This document shows, piece after piece, positions 9,309 through 17,927 of a stretch of DNA of 64,000 nt. The stretch covers positions 1 through 64,000 of the forward strand of contig CAJWAR010000017.1 in NCBI GenBank assembly GCA_913020445.1, written 5' to 3'. A program made the translations under genes and the position numbers. Position 1 is the stretch's first letter. Every line of letters starts with the position of its first letter. This stretch comes from an uncultured Rhodospirillaceae bacterium (GTDB taxonomy: Bacteria > Pseudomonadota > Alphaproteobacteria > Rhodospirillales > UBA2165). Below the pieces are notes generated by a model. That model saw only the letters and a program-made list of their open reading frames with translations. It ran no database searches and was not told the origin of the DNA.

Positions 9309-9701
9309 TTATTGGGACGTCGTATCTCCGGCATTTTTGCAGTCCAGTACCCAGACGTCGTAAACCGGATGCTCCATAGCTGCCAGCGCTGGGCTGGAGG
9401 CAAACATCCAGCCGCGATATACGCTCGCTGCCGGCTCGCCTGGCCGGACTTCCCAAATATCCAAGAAAGCAGCACTTTCCGGCGTTTCTTCCGGCGGACG
9501 TTTGTCACAGTTGCGGGCAATGATTTCCAGCGTGCCAAATTTCACCGTACGGCCAATCGGCGCGGGAAAGGTCGACACCCGCGCGGTTACTTTATCAAGC
9601 GCCTGCAAGACCGCCATATTATACGGATCAGCATTGGCACTGGCTGTTCCGAAAACCAGCGCACCAACCAACAAAGGAACATGGATTAAATATTTGATCA
9701 T
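9309..9701 (-). CDS. DUF2155 family periplasmic protein
   Basis: 130 residues with a signal peptide ending ASANA. The rest matches the DUF2155 pattern: LDKVTARVSTFPAPIGRTVKFG, ARNCDKRPPEE, AFLDIWEV, GWMFASSPALAAMEHPVYDVWV and a closing LDCK. Two cysteines (in ARNCD and LDCK) may form a disulfide. The family is conserved in alphaproteobacteria next to aat and NDUFA12-type genes, exactly the context here. Molecular role unknown. Confidence 0.92.
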   Translation of the reverse strand: MIKYLIHVPLLVGALVFGTASANADPYNMAVLQALDKVTARVSTFPAPIGRTVKFGTLEIIARNCDKRPPEETPESAAFLDIWEVRPGEPAASVYRGWMFASSPALAAMEHPVYDVWVLDCKNAGDTTSQ

Positions 9702-9778
9702 GCAGAGTATTTAGCAGGATGACCGCGGCACAGCAACTAGAGCACCTTCCGGCCCCGAGATATTTCCCGGCTCAATAA

Positions 9779-10249
9779 TTATTTGGGCTTGGCGCCTTTA
9801 TCTTTGCCGGAGGTGGCGAGGAAAATAATTTCGCCGACCTGGTCTTCGAGCGATCTAAAATCCTCGGTCTTGCCAATCGAGCCGCCCGGTTTAATAAATT
9901 CCTTCGAGGAGCCCGGGCGCAAGCGCACATATTTGCCGCCGATCATGCCTTCGCTGGCGATCATCGCGACCGTGTCTTTGGGCAATTTGATGGATGGCAT
10001 AATTGAGAGTTCAACAATGGCGTCATAAGTTTCGGCATTGAGGCCAGTGGACGTAACCGAGCCGATATTGATACCACTGATGCGAACATCACTGCCTTTT
10101 TGCAGACCGCCTATTTTCGCGAAAGTCGCGGCAATACCATAGCCTTGGACCGCGCTCACTTGAGCGGTATTTATAAAGAAGTAGAGAAAAACCAGAGCAA
10201 CAGCTAACACCAATCCCCCCATAACGGTCTCTGCGAGATTTCTACCCAT
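9779..10249 (-). CDS. mlaD: MCE-family lipid-transport protein, MlaD-like
   Basis: 156 residues: one N-terminal transmembrane anchor (about 10-30) followed by a single MCE domain (GYGIAATFAKIGGLQKGSDVR, GINIGSV, LPKDTVAMIASEGMIGGKYVRL). This is the canonical length and arrangement of MlaD, the hexameric periplasmic ring of the MlaFEDB phospholipid transporter. It sits in the conserved DUF2155-mlaD-NDUFA12 block. The other mla genes are not in the window. Directly preceded by a second MCE gene. Confidence 0.92.
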   Translation of the reverse strand: MGRNLAETVMGGLVLAVALVFLYFFINTAQVSAVQGYGIAATFAKIGGLQKGSDVRISGINIGSVTSTGLNAETYDAIVELSIMPSIKLPKDTVAMIASEGMIGGKYVRLRPGSSKEFIKPGGSIGKTEDFRSLEDQVGEIIFLATSGKDKGAKPK

Positions 10250-10270
10250 TTTCTCAGCTCCCTTCCAAAT

Positions 10271-10726
10271 TTACTTTTTGGCGCGCTTGGATTTAGCCTC
10301 GCCAATAATCAATTCGAGCAAGTCCTGCACCACCACCGAATCCTGGGTCATGGTAATTTCATCTCCAGCGGCGAGATTTTCTTCATCCCCGCCAGGTTCA
10401 AGAGTAATGTACTTGCGGCCGAATAAGCCGTCTGTATGAATGGCGGCTGACGTATCATTGGGCAGTGGAATCTCATGATCAATCCGCAAAAGAACAGCAG
10501 CGGAATAACCATCGCCTAGGGAAAGTTCAGTGACTTCACCAATGATGACGCCACCCATGCGCACATTATCGCCTTTTGACAGGCCATCGATTTGATTGAA
10601 AACCGCTTTAATGGTGACGCCCGTCGGCGCCTCGATTTGACTGCTGGAAAAGGAAATACTGCCGACCAACACCAGCACAATCAAAGTGATCATACCAACG
10701 GTGATATGCCTGACTTCTTCCTTCAT
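10271..10726 (-). CDS. Second MCE/MlaD-like protein
   Basis: 151 residues from ATG 10726 (MKEEVRHITVG), preceded by GGTGGG; the longer frame would overlap the NDUFA12 gene. Same architecture as its neighbour: N-terminal membrane anchor and one MCE domain (VTIKAVFNQIDGLSKGDNVRMGG, IPLPNDTSAAIHTDGLFGRKYITL). Both end in lysine-rich tails. It is a tandem paralogue of the canonical mlaD, roughly one third identical by eye. MlaD rings are normally homohexamers, so the pair could form mixed rings or serve a separate route (inference). Confidence 0.85.
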   Translation of the reverse strand: MKEEVRHITVGMITLIVLVLVGSISFSSSQIEAPTGVTIKAVFNQIDGLSKGDNVRMGGVIIGEVTELSLGDGYSAAVLLRIDHEIPLPNDTSAAIHTDGLFGRKYITLEPGGDEENLAAGDEITMTQDSVVVQDLLELIIGEAKSKRAKK

Positions 10727-10779
10727 ATAGCCCACCAATTTATTGCACGTTTTAAACGTCGCTAAACTTATGCATGATT

Positions 10780-11136
10780 TTATTCTGGGGACCAAGCCTC
10801 ATAGTCACCTGTTGCTGCAGCCCGTCTGCCGCCTTTGAATTCATGACCGGCCGGCCGATAGGCGTGCGCCGTGCCGGTTAAATTCGGCACATGAGCCTGC
10901 TGCCAGGTGCGCGATTTCGCTACTTCTTTGGTCAATGGCTCGGCAACCGTATGATGCAGCCAGGCATGCCATTCCGAGGGCACTTTTGACGCCTCTACCT
11001 CGCCTTGATAAACCACCCAGCGGCGTTCACGGCCATGCAGCTTTTTACCTTTGCCACGGTAATAACGATTGCCAAACTCATCGGTGCCAACGAGGTCACC
11101 ATTCAGCATCGTATATATCCAGGTACGTATACTCAT
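10780..11136 (-). CDS. NDUFA12-type NADH:ubiquinone oxidoreductase accessory subunit
   Basis: 118 residues, with the family pattern LNGDLVGTDEFGNRYYRGKG, RRWVVYQGEVEASKVPSEWHAWLHH, and the C-terminal LTGTAHAYRPAGH. NDUFA12 (B17.2) is one of the few complex I accessory subunits that alphaproteobacteria share with mitochondria; it binds the peripheral arm. First gene of the minus-strand run with the MCE genes and DUF2155, the typical neighbourhood. The core nuo genes are not in the window. Confidence 0.94.
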   Translation of the reverse strand: MSIRTWIYTMLNGDLVGTDEFGNRYYRGKGKKLHGRERRWVVYQGEVEASKVPSEWHAWLHHTVAEPLTKEVAKSRTWQQAHVPNLTGTAHAYRPAGHEFKGGRRAAATGDYEAWSPE

Positions 11137-11299
11137 ATTTTTGATCTTTCTTTAAGAACCAATCGCGTAGCATCTACGATGAAGGCCATCACATATATCT
11201 TAAATGAGGCCAATGTCAGTGTAAGTCAACTAAAATGGCCAAATAGTGAGCGAAATTTAGGTCACTTGCCTATTATTAGGCTTATCGGTAAACACGTTT

Positions 11300-12844
11300 A
11301 TGGTGAATTCAACGGAAACTCTATTCAAGGACGCCCAAGCTTGCGAGAAACAAGGGGATTGGTCCGGTGCGGTGGCGTTATATCAGGCGGCCTTAGCTGA
11401 AAGTCCGGATTTTGTCGAAGCACAGCACAATTTGGCGCTGGCGTTGCGGCAGCTGGGTCAAAGTGATGAAGCGTTAAAATGGGCGCAATCGGCAGCGGCA
11501 CTCCGGCCTGACCATCCGACCATTCAGTTTTCGCTTGGGCTATCCTTGGAGCAGACCGGCCAAATACGGCTGGCCATTGAAGCCTACCGGAATTCTGCGG
11601 CGCTCCGCCCAAATTATGTCGCGGCGCTAAATAATCTCGGGCGATTGCTCGAAGTAGCAGGAGATATCCCCGACTCGATTAAAATATTGGATCGTGCCTT
11701 GGCGCAGGCGCCAAGCGATCTCGGAGTCCAACTCAATCTCGCCAATAGTTACCTGCAGGGTGGGCAGCCGGAAAAATCGATTGAATTGCTGCAGGCATTG
11801 ATTAGCCAAGATAACCAGATTGCCGCGGCCCACAACTCGCTCGGCGTTGCCGCCCATGTGACCGGGGACCAGCGCCAAGCCATTTTGCATTTTCGCGAAG
11901 CCATTAAACTCGACCCGCAATTTGCCGAGGCGCATGAAAATCTCGCCCAAGCGCTGTTGTTCGAAGCGGAATACGAGGAAGCCTGGGCCGAATATGAATG
12001 GCGCTGGCAAAACGACAGCAACACCCAAAGCAAACGCCATTTATCAGAACCGGTATGGCACGGTGAAAGTCTCGCGGGGCGGACGCTATTGGTTCACGCC
12101 GAGCAGGGCTTCGGTGACGTTATCCAGTTTGTCCGTTTTTTGTCGTCGATAGAGAAGTCTGACGGTCGCCTGATTCTCGCCTGCCACGCCGCTTTGGTCG
12201 AGCTGTTCTCAGACCTCGATGCTGTCGATCAAGTCGTCGATATGAAGGACGCGATTCCTCAATTTGATTGTCACGCGCCGCTATTGAGCCTACCGCGGAT
12301 CCTTGGCGTCGATGGCACCTCCATTCCAAACACGCCTTATATAGCGCCCAAACTGTCTGGCAGTGGATTGGCAGCGTCAAAACTTAAAGTTGGTTTTGCC
12401 TGGGCCGGCATGCCACGCCACGAGTTTGACCCTCATCGCAATCGATCTTGCCCGGTTGAAGTGTTCGATTCTTTGACAAAATTAACTGAATTTGAGTTTT
12501 ATAGCCTGCAAACCGGCCCGCAAGCAGCCGAGCTTGGCAAAATCGGAGGTTCGAACACTATTATTGACCTCGAACCTCGCATTCACAACTTCAATGACAC
12601 GGCAAAGCTCGTTTCAGAGCTCGATTTGGTGATTTCCGTCGATACCGCCCTCGCACATTTGGCCGGCGCCCAGGGTAAAAAGGTTTGGATTCTTCTCGCA
12701 ACCTGCGCCGATTGGCGCTGGCAACATAAAGTCACCAATAATCCATGGTATCCAACTGCTCGGCTATTTAGACAAAAGTCACCTGGAAATTGGGCCTATC
12801 TTCTAGATGATGTAATTGAGGAAATTAGGACGCTGATTCCATAG
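11300..12844 (+). CDS. TPR protein with GT9-like glycosyltransferase domain
   Basis: 514 residues. Residues about 5-245 are seven tetratricopeptide repeats (for example AEYEEAWAEYEWRWQ closes the array). The C-terminal half has GRTLLVHAEQGFGDVIQFVRF and LDLVISVDTALAHLAGAQGKKVW, which match TPR proteins with a glycosyltransferase-9/heptosyltransferase-like fold. Start ATG 11300 has a poor ribosome site. No partner gene is adjacent (nrdJ follows after 418 bases). It is a second, unrelated TPR-glycosyltransferase in the window beside the GT41 type at 4915. Acceptor unknown. Confidence 0.8.
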   Translation: MVNSTETLFKDAQACEKQGDWSGAVALYQAALAESPDFVEAQHNLALALRQLGQSDEALKWAQSAAALRPDHPTIQFSLGLSLEQTGQIRLAIEAYRNSAALRPNYVAALNNLGRLLEVAGDIPDSIKILDRALAQAPSDLGVQLNLANSYLQGGQPEKSIELLQALISQDNQIAAAHNSLGVAAHVTGDQRQAILHFREAIKLDPQFAEAHENLAQALLFEAEYEEAWAEYEWRWQNDSNTQSKRHLSEPVWHGESLAGRTLLVHAEQGFGDVIQFVRFLSSIEKSDGRLILACHAALVELFSDLDAVDQVVDMKDAIPQFDCHAPLLSLPRILGVDGTSIPNTPYIAPKLSGSGLAASKLKVGFAWAGMPRHEFDPHRNRSCPVEVFDSLTKLTEFEFYSLQTGPQAAELGKIGGSNTIIDLEPRIHNFNDTAKLVSELDLVISVDTALAHLAGAQGKKVWILLATCADWRWQHKVTNNPWYPTARLFRQKSPGNWAYLLDDVIEEIRTLIP

Positions 12845-12903
12845 ATTCGCTTGATCGCCATAAGTGCCTCTTACCATTACAAATTTTACGAATTTTGACC
12901 GAA

Positions 12904-12954
12904 TGTGAATAACTTTGCCTAAGTCATTGTTATTTAACAGTAAAGTTATCCACA
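12904..12954. promoter_or_regulatory. Two inverted DnaA boxes upstream of nrdJ
   Basis: TGTGAATAA (12904-12912) is the complement of TTATTCACA, and TTATCCACA lies at 12946-12954. Both fit the DnaA 9-mer TTATNCACA exactly and face opposite ways. A 12-bp palindrome TGTTATTTAACA (12928-12939) lies between them. In E. coli DnaA boxes are known in the nrdAB promoter, so control of nrdJ by DnaA is plausible. Confidence 0.6.
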
Positions 12955-13017
12955 GGAATTTTATAGTTTAAAATGTTAAAACTAAAAGCCTGAATCTAAA
13001 GCATTTCCACATTATAA

Positions 13018-13064
13018 AATCAGCATATAGCGATTTTTTTTAAACAAATCACAAGATATTGCGA
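13018..13064 (+). promoter_or_regulatory. Tandem NrdR boxes upstream of nrdJ
   Basis: Box 1 (13018-13033) contains CATATAGCG and box 2 (13049-13064) is TCACAAGATATTGCGA. Against the published consensus acaCwAtATaTwGtgt, box 2 agrees at 12 of 16 positions including all six strongly conserved bases; box 1 at 10 of 16 including five of six. Centre-to-centre distance is 31 bp, three helical turns, the classical NrdR operator arrangement. They lie about 200 bases before the nrdJ start. Confidence 0.75.
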
Positions 13065-13079
13065 TTTTCCCTTGCGTCA

Positions 13080-13262
13080 AAAATCCAGCGGGTCTAGATT
13101 TGCTACTTCGGAGGCCAACGTCCTACAAAATGTAGTGGCTGCGGGAAATGTAAATATTATACCGGCCTGGGAGACTAATTAGAACATAAGACCGATAAAT
13201 CCTTTTGGGGAAAGGTCAAAGTTCAATAGTCGGTTTTAGCCGGGGAAGACGTCGGGGGACGC
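13080..13262 (+). other. Long nrdJ leader with small hairpins
   Basis: About 180 bases between the NrdR boxes and the nrdJ ATG. Visible stems: CTACA-AAA-TGTAG near 13122-13135, CCTTT-TGGGG-AAAGG near 13201-13215, and CGTC-GGGG-GACG just before the start, which places the G-rich ribosome site in a loop. A B12-box-like string GCCTGGGAGAC (13165-13175) is present but the rest of a cobalamin riboswitch is not recognisable. The remainder of the 12845-13262 gap is AT-rich and holds only the DnaA and NrdR sites. Confidence 0.35.
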
Positions 13263-16200
13263 ATGCAAATACAACGCTATTTTACGACAAAAGATTCAGG
13301 CCCTTATGCAGGAATAGAATTCCGCACAACTTCAAGCGAAATCCGCAATCCGGACGGATCGGTGGTGTTTTCGCACGATTCTATTGATGTTCCGGCCGAC
13401 TGGTCGCAGGTCGCTTGCGACGTTTTAGCGCAAAAATATTTCAGAAAAGCAGGTATTCCCGCCGCGGCCAAGAAAATCGAAGAAAATGACGTCCCATCCT
13501 GGTTGTGGCGCAGTGTGCCGGACGAAAAGAAACTCGCGAAATTGCCCGAAGAGGAACAATACCGCGGCGAAAACAGCGCTCAGGAGGTTTTCCATCGCCT
13601 CGCCGGCACTTGGACCTATTGGGGCTGGAAAGGCGGCTATTTCGATAGTGAAGAAGACGCCCTCGCATATTACGAAGAAATGACCCACATGCTGGGCAAA
13701 CAGATGTGCGCGCCGAACTCGCCTCAATGGTTTAATACCGGACTGCATTGGGCCTATGGCATCGATGGCCCATCACAAGGACACCATTATGTCGACTTTC
13801 AATCGGGCAAACTGGTGCGTTCCAAATCGTCTTATGAGCATCCCCAACCTCACGCTTGTTTCATCCAAAGTATCGACGATGATCTGGTCAACAGTGGCGG
13901 CATTATGGATCTGTGGGTGCGGGAAGCTCGGCTGTTCAAATATGGCTCCGGTACCGGCACCAATTTCTCCAATTTGCGCGGCGAAAATGAATCGCTGTCC
14001 GGTGGCGGCAAATCGTCCGGCGTCATGAGCTTCCTTAAAATCGGTGACCGGGCAGCCGGCGCGATCAAATCCGGCGGCACCACACGACGCGCTGCTAAAA
14101 TGGTTATCCTGGATGCAGATCATCCGGATATTGAAAATTTTATTAATTGGAAAGTTAGCGAAGAACAGAAAGTCGCAGCACTTGTCGCCGGCTCGAAGGC
14201 GGCTGAGCATCATCTCAATAACGTCATGAAAGCCTGTCAAGAAGACGGCTCAGAAGATCGCTTTAATCCCCGTAAAAACAACGCCTTAAAGAAAGCAGTT
14301 ATCGGCGCACGTAAGGCTATGTTGCCGGAAAATTACATTCAACGAACCATCGATTATGCCAAACAGGGCTTTACCGCGATGGAGTTCGAAACCTATGACA
14401 CCGACTGGGATTCAGAAGCCTATTTGACCGTATCCGGGCAAAATTCCAATAACACCGTCAGGGTCACGGATGAATTCCTGCGCGCCGTCGAAGAAGGCGC
14501 CGAATGGAAGCTCATTCAACGGACCGATGGTGAGGTTTCAAAAACCATCAATGCCCGTGATTTATGGGAGCAGATTGGTGAAGCCGCCTGGTCTTGCGCC
14601 GATCCTGGCTTGCAATACGACACCACTATCAATGACTGGCATACCTGCCCGAACACGGATCGGATTTATGGCTCGAACCCGTGCTCGGAATATATGTTCC
14701 TTGATAACACCGCGTGCAATCTGGCTTCGCTCAATCTCAAGGCTTTCCAGGATGAAGATGGCGTTTTTGATGGCGAAAGCTTTTCCTATGCAGTGCGTCT
14801 CTGGACCATCAATCTGGAGATTGCGGTCTTAATGGCGCAATTCCCCTCACAGGAAATTGCCCAACTCTCTTATGAATATCGGACTTTGGGTCTCGGCTAC
14901 GCCAATATCGGCGGTCTCCTGATGTCGCTGGGCATTCCCTATGACAGTAAACATGCCCGCGCCATTTGCGCTGCTATTACGGCGCTGATGACGGGTGTTT
15001 CATACAAAACTTCGGCCGAAATGGCATCGCTGTTAGGCACCTTCCCGGGCTATGAAGCAAATGCCGAGCCGATGCTCAAAGTGATGCGCAATCATCACCA
15101 AGCCGCCCATGGCGAGGCCAAAAAATATGAAGATTTAGCCGTGCTTCCGGTACCGCTCAAAGATAGCGACCATGATGAGGCTCAAGGCCTGATCAAAATG
15201 GCCCGGAAATCCTGGGATGATGCGGTCGCGCTCGGTGAAAAGCACGGCTTTAGAAATGCCCAAGTGTCCGTCATCGCACCAACCGGCACGATTGGTCTGG
15301 TGATGGATTGCGATACCACCGGCATTGAACCTGACTTCGCGCTGGTGAAGTTCAAGAAGCTCGCCGGCGGCGGTTATTTCAAAATCATCAATCGTACAGT
15401 CCCAGTTGCCCTGCAGAAGCTCGGCTATGACGAAACGCAGATCGAACAGATGATCCAATACGCTGTCGGCCATGGCACGCTCGAAGGCTCAACCGCAATA
15501 GGCCATGAGATTTTGCGCGAAAAAGGCTTTACCGATGAAGCCATAGCGACCCTCGAAGGAGCGCTCGGTGACGCTTTTGATATCAAGTTTGTCTTTAATA
15601 AATGGACCCTCGGCGTTGAATTCTGCACTTCGGTATTGGGATTCAGCGAAGAACAACTGGACGATATGAGTTTCGACATGCTGGCTGAGCTTGGCTTTAC
15701 CAGCGATGATATCGCGATCGCCAACAACTTTGTCTGCGGTGCGATGACCCTCGAAGGAGCGCCCGGCCTCGAAGCAGACCATCTACCAGTGTTTGATTGC
15801 GCGAATCCGTGCGGCCGTGACGGCAAACGCTTCCTGTCCGTCGAAAGCCATATTCGCATGCTCGCTGCCGCCCAGCCGTTTATTTCCGGCAGTATTTCCA
15901 AAACCATCAATATGGCCAACACGGCGACCGTCGAAGACTGTAAAGACGCTTATATGTTGTCGTGGAAGCTTGGCTTGAAAGCCAACGCGCTCTATCGGGA
16001 TGGTTCCAAACTTTCGCAACCACTTAACGCACAATTGCTTGATGAAGACGATCTGGACGAAATACTGGAAGAAAAAGTCGCCGCACAACCGGCTGCGGTT
16101 AAAGCAGAAAACATCGCTGAGCATGTGGTGGGGCGCTATATGGCGAAACGCCTCCGCCTGCCCCATCGCCGCAAAGGCTATACCCAAAAAGCAACCGTCG

Positions 16201-16928
16201 GCGGTCACAAAGTCTATCTCCGCACCGGTGAGTATGAAGATGGCCGGGTCGGTGAAATCTTCATCGATATGCACAAAGAGGGTGCTGCCTTCCGCAGTCT
16301 GATGAACAACTTCGCCATTGCCGTCTCGATTGCCCTGCAATACGGCGTGCCGATGGAGGAATTTGTCGAGGCCTTCACCTTCACCCGGTTTGAGCCGTCC
16401 GGCATGGTTGAAGGTAATGATTCGATCAAAATGTCGACTTCTATTCTCGACTATCTGTTCCGCGAACTGGCCGTTTCTTATCTTGGCCGCAACGATCTGG
16501 CGCATGTTAAGCCGGAAGACCTCCTGCCCGACAGTATTGGCCGCGGCCAAGGTGACGAAGAAGTCATCAGCGACGCCACCCAAGAAGTTATGGAACGCCT
16601 GACCAGCCAAGGCTACATCCGCTCGAGCTCATTTGTTGGCAATGGCGGTAATGGCGGTGGCGTTGCCGCCGCGCCGGTTCCAACGATGGCCGAAGCAGAT
16701 GCCGGCGGCGGTCTACAAAGCGTTGAAATTGGCAGCGTCAGCGTCGAAGCGATCACGGTTGAAGCCACTGTCGCCAAAGCCGTTGACAGTCAGATGGATC
16801 AAATGCGCGAAGCGCGGATGAAAGGATATGAGGGCGACGCCTGCGGCGAATGCGGCAACTTCACCCTCGTTAGAAATGGCACGTGCCTTAAATGCAACAC
16901 CTGCGGGGCGACGAGTGGTTGCTCGTAA
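13263..16928 (+). CDS. nrdJ: Class II (adenosylcobalamin-dependent) ribonucleotide reductase
   Basis: 1221 residues, the long NrdJ form. It reduces ribonucleotides to deoxyribonucleotides using B12, with or without oxygen. Visible motifs: [11 protein letters not shown] (about 155), [21 protein letters not shown] region (about 471-490, active-site Asn/Cys/Glu), [20 protein letters not shown] (about 672), a TSCPD-type domain (about 960-1090, [14 protein letters not shown]) and a C-terminal cysteine tail with [19 protein letters not shown] that should re-reduce the active site or bind zinc. The ATG follows GGGGGA. No nrdAB or nrdD lies nearby. Upstream NrdR and DnaA boxes indicate control by nucleotide pools and replication initiation. 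Confidence 0.97.
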   Translation: MQIQRYFTTKDSGPYAGIEFRTTSSEIRNPDGSVVFSHDSIDVPADWSQVACDVLAQKYFRKAGIPAAAKKIEENDVPSWLWRSVPDEKKLAKLPEEEQYRGENSAQEVFHRLAGTWTYWGWKGGYFDSEEDALAYYEEMTHMLGKQMCAPNSPQWFNTGLHWAYGIDGPSQGHHYVDFQSGKLVRSKSSYEHPQPHACFIQSIDDDLVNSGGIMDLWVREARLFKYGSGTGTNFSNLRGENESLSGGGKSSGVMSFLKIGDRAAGAIKSGGTTRRAAKMVILDADHPDIENFINWKVSEEQKVAALVAGSKAAEHHLNNVMKACQEDGSEDRFNPRKNNALKKAVIGARKAMLPENYIQRTIDYAKQGFTAMEFETYDTDWDSEAYLTVSGQNSNNTVRVTDEFLRAVEEGAEWKLIQRTDGEVSKTINARDLWEQIGEAAWSCADPGLQYDTTINDWHTCPNTDRIYGSNPCSEYMFLDNTACNLASLNLKAFQDEDGVFDGESFSYAVRLWTINLEIAVLMAQFPSQEIAQLSYEYRTLGLGYANIGGLLMSLGIPYDSKHARAICAAITALMTGVSYKTSAEMASLLGTFPGYEANAEPMLKVMRNHHQAAHGEAKKYEDLAVLPVPLKDSDHDEAQGLIKMARKSWDDAVALGEKHGFRNAQVSVIAPTGTIGLVMDCDTTGIEPDFALVKFKKLAGGGYFKIINRTVPVALQKLGYDETQIEQMIQYAVGHGTLEGSTAIGHEILREKGFTDEAIATLEGALGDAFDIKFVFNKWTLGVEFCTSVLGFSEEQLDDMSFDMLAELGFTSDDIAIANNFVCGAMTLEGAPGLEADHLPVFDCANPCGRDGKRFLSVESHIRMLAAAQPFISGSISKTINMANTATVEDCKDAYMLSWKLGLKANALYRDGSKLSQPLNAQLLDEDDLDEILEEKVAAQPAAVKAENIAEHVVGRYMAKRLRLPHRRKGYTQKATVGGHKVYLRTGEYEDGRVGEIFIDMHKEGAAFRSLMNNFAIAVSIALQYGVPMEEFVEAFTFTRFEPSGMVEGNDSIKMSTSILDYLFRELAVSYLGRNDLAHVKPEDLLPDSIGRGQGDEEVISDATQEVMERLTSQGYIRSSSFVGNGGNGGGVAAAPVPTMAEADAGGGLQSVEIGSVSVEAITVEATVAKAVDSQMDQMREARMKGYEGDACGECGNFTLVRNGTCLKCNTCGATSGCS

Positions 16929-17002
16929 ACCGCGGCATTAACAATGAACGGAGTACTAGACAGAGTTTAACCAGAATTTGAGCGCCAAGCGAAAGGGAGC
17001 TC

Positions 17003-17305
17003 ATGCAACAGTTAACCAACGAGAGAAACAACGCTTTCCTCCCTGGTGAACTTGGGGTTCGGACAGATCAGTGTCTGCTACACACACTCGCTGTTCCGGC
17101 CGACCCCCATTTTTTCAACCAGGCGGATTCTAAAGGGAAAACCCGGAAAGAATCCAAAGAGGAAAGGCCAGAGTTCCTCCCTGGTGAACTTGGGGTGCGG
17201 ACGGTGCGGGCCTGCCAGCCAACTACCAAGCCGGAAGCACCCCATTTTTTTCGCCTGTGGATTCACACTAATGTTTACACGATCCTCCCTGGTGAACCTG
17301 CATAG
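17003..17305 (+). CDS. Possible small repeat protein (FLPGELGVRT...PHFF)
   Basis: 100-codon frame from ATG 17003 with AAGGGAG three bases upstream. It runs through three DNA repeats in the same frame: FLPGELGVRT (residues 12-21), FLPGELGVRT (58-67) and ILPGEPA at the end; each of the first two is followed by PHFF. Between the two full copies the base differences in the matching parts (GTT/GTG, ACA/ACG, TTC/TTT) are all synonymous, which favours coding. Against it, PHFF is encoded by T-tracts that follow GC-rich stems, as in terminators, and the linker composition is not protein-like. I do not recognise the product. See the three ncRNA entries for the alternative reading. Confidence 0.35.
   Translation: MQQLTNERNNAFLPGELGVRTDQCLLHTLAVPADPHFFNQADSKGKTRKESKEERPEFLPGELGVRTVRACQPTTKPEAPHFFRLWIHTNVYTILPGEPA
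17036..17115 (+). ncRNA. Repeat module 1: anti-SD-like motif plus hairpin
   Basis: Begins TTCCTCCCTGGTGAAC, then GGGGT (17054-17058) pairing with ACCCC (17103-17107) and an inner GGACAG/CTGTTCC stem, then a T-tract (17110-17115). The CCTCCC core is complementary to Shine-Dalgarno sequences. The arrangement recalls the tandem CcsR/'Cuckoo' small RNAs of alphaproteobacteria, which carry CCUCCUCCC, but the motif is not identical. Could be a terminator-bearing small RNA or part of the repeat ORF. Confidence 0.4.
17174..17251 (+). ncRNA. Repeat module 2: anti-SD-like motif plus terminator
   Basis: TTCCTCCCTGGTGAAC again, 138 bases after module 1, then GGGGTGC (17192-17198) pairing perfectly with GCACCCC (17237-17243), then seven T. 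The stem plus T-tract is a convincing Rho-independent terminator shape. The interior (GGTGCGGGCCTGCC) differs from the other copies, so the outer stem and the 5' motif are what is conserved. Confidence 0.45.
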
Positions 17306-17363
17306 TTGGGGTGCTCAACAGTTCTAAACATCCAGCCGTTTAGAACAGGCACCCCGTTTTTTT
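17283..17363 (+). ncRNA. Repeat module 3: anti-SD-like motif plus strong terminator
   Basis: TCCTCCCTGGTGAAC occurs 108 bases after module 2, followed by an 8-base insertion relative to the others. GGGGTGC (17308-17314) pairs with GCACCCC (17349-17355), and an inner 9-bp perfect stem GTTCTAAAC/GTTTAGAAC (17321-17329 with 17338-17346) extends it; seven T follow (17357-17363). Here the hairpin lies after the stop codon of the overlapping ORF, so it is the clearest transcription terminator of the three. Interior stem bases are unrelated to module 2 while pairing is kept. Confidence 0.55.
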
Positions 17364-17459
17364 CATTGTAAATTTCTGTTGAGTCTCGCTGCAAGGCATT
17401 TACGCGCGCCGCTGGCGTGCTATTCTTTAAAAAAATTAATCAGCATTATGAGGAACAAC

Positions 17460-17927
17460 ATGGCTGGTATGATTGACGCGCAACTCCAAGAACTTGGTAT
17501 TGAACTTCCGGTAGCAGCGGCACCGGTAGCGAATTATGTCCCCTTCATCATTACCGGTAATCTGGTCTTTGTTTCGGGCCAAATTCCTTTTGTCGATGGA
17601 GAGATTCAATATCCCGGCCGGCTCGGAGACGATGTGTCGGTTGAAGATGGCCAAAAAGCGGCCCGGCTCTGTGGCCTCAACATCATCGCCCAAGTAAAAG
17701 CGGCCTGTGGGGGCGATCTCGACCGGGTCAGCCAAGTCATCAAGCTCGGTGGCTTTGTCAACGGCACACCTGATTTTACCGATCAGGCGCTGGTCATCAA
17801 TGGCACTTCTGATCTGATGTTCGAGGTCTTCCAGGACAAAGGCAAACACGCCCGGGCGGCGGTCGGTTGCGTGGCCCTGCCCTTGGGCGCGGCGGTCGAA
17901 GTCGATGCAGTGTTTGAGATTTCCTGA
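17460..17927 (+). CDS. RidA/YjgF-family protein (about 150-residue type)
   Basis: 155 residues from ATG 17460, preceded by GAGGAACAAC. Belongs to the longer YjgF-like subgroup: NYVPFIITGNLVFVSGQIPFVDGEI, LCGLNIIAQVKAACGGDLDRV, LGGFVNGTPDF and the closing HARAAVGCVALPLGAAVEVDAVFEI. RidA proteins deaminate reactive enamines/imines; the arginine of HARAAVG is at the position of the catalytic Arg. A second, classical RidA is encoded at 35653. Stop overlaps the next start by one base (TGATG). Confidence 0.87.
   Translation: MAGMIDAQLQELGIELPVAAAPVANYVPFIITGNLVFVSGQIPFVDGEIQYPGRLGDDVSVEDGQKAARLCGLNIIAQVKAACGGDLDRVSQVIKLGGFVNGTPDFTDQALVINGTSDLMFEVFQDKGKHARAAVGCVALPLGAAVEVDAVFEIS

Noticed and set aside
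13141-13180. Cobalamin riboswitch upstream of nrdJ
   Set aside because: Only a weak B12-box-like string is present; I cannot find the upstream conserved GCCACTG and receptor core in order.
12845-13262. Replication origin
   Set aside because: Only two DnaA boxes, with NrdR boxes and nrdJ directly downstream; promoter control explains them better.
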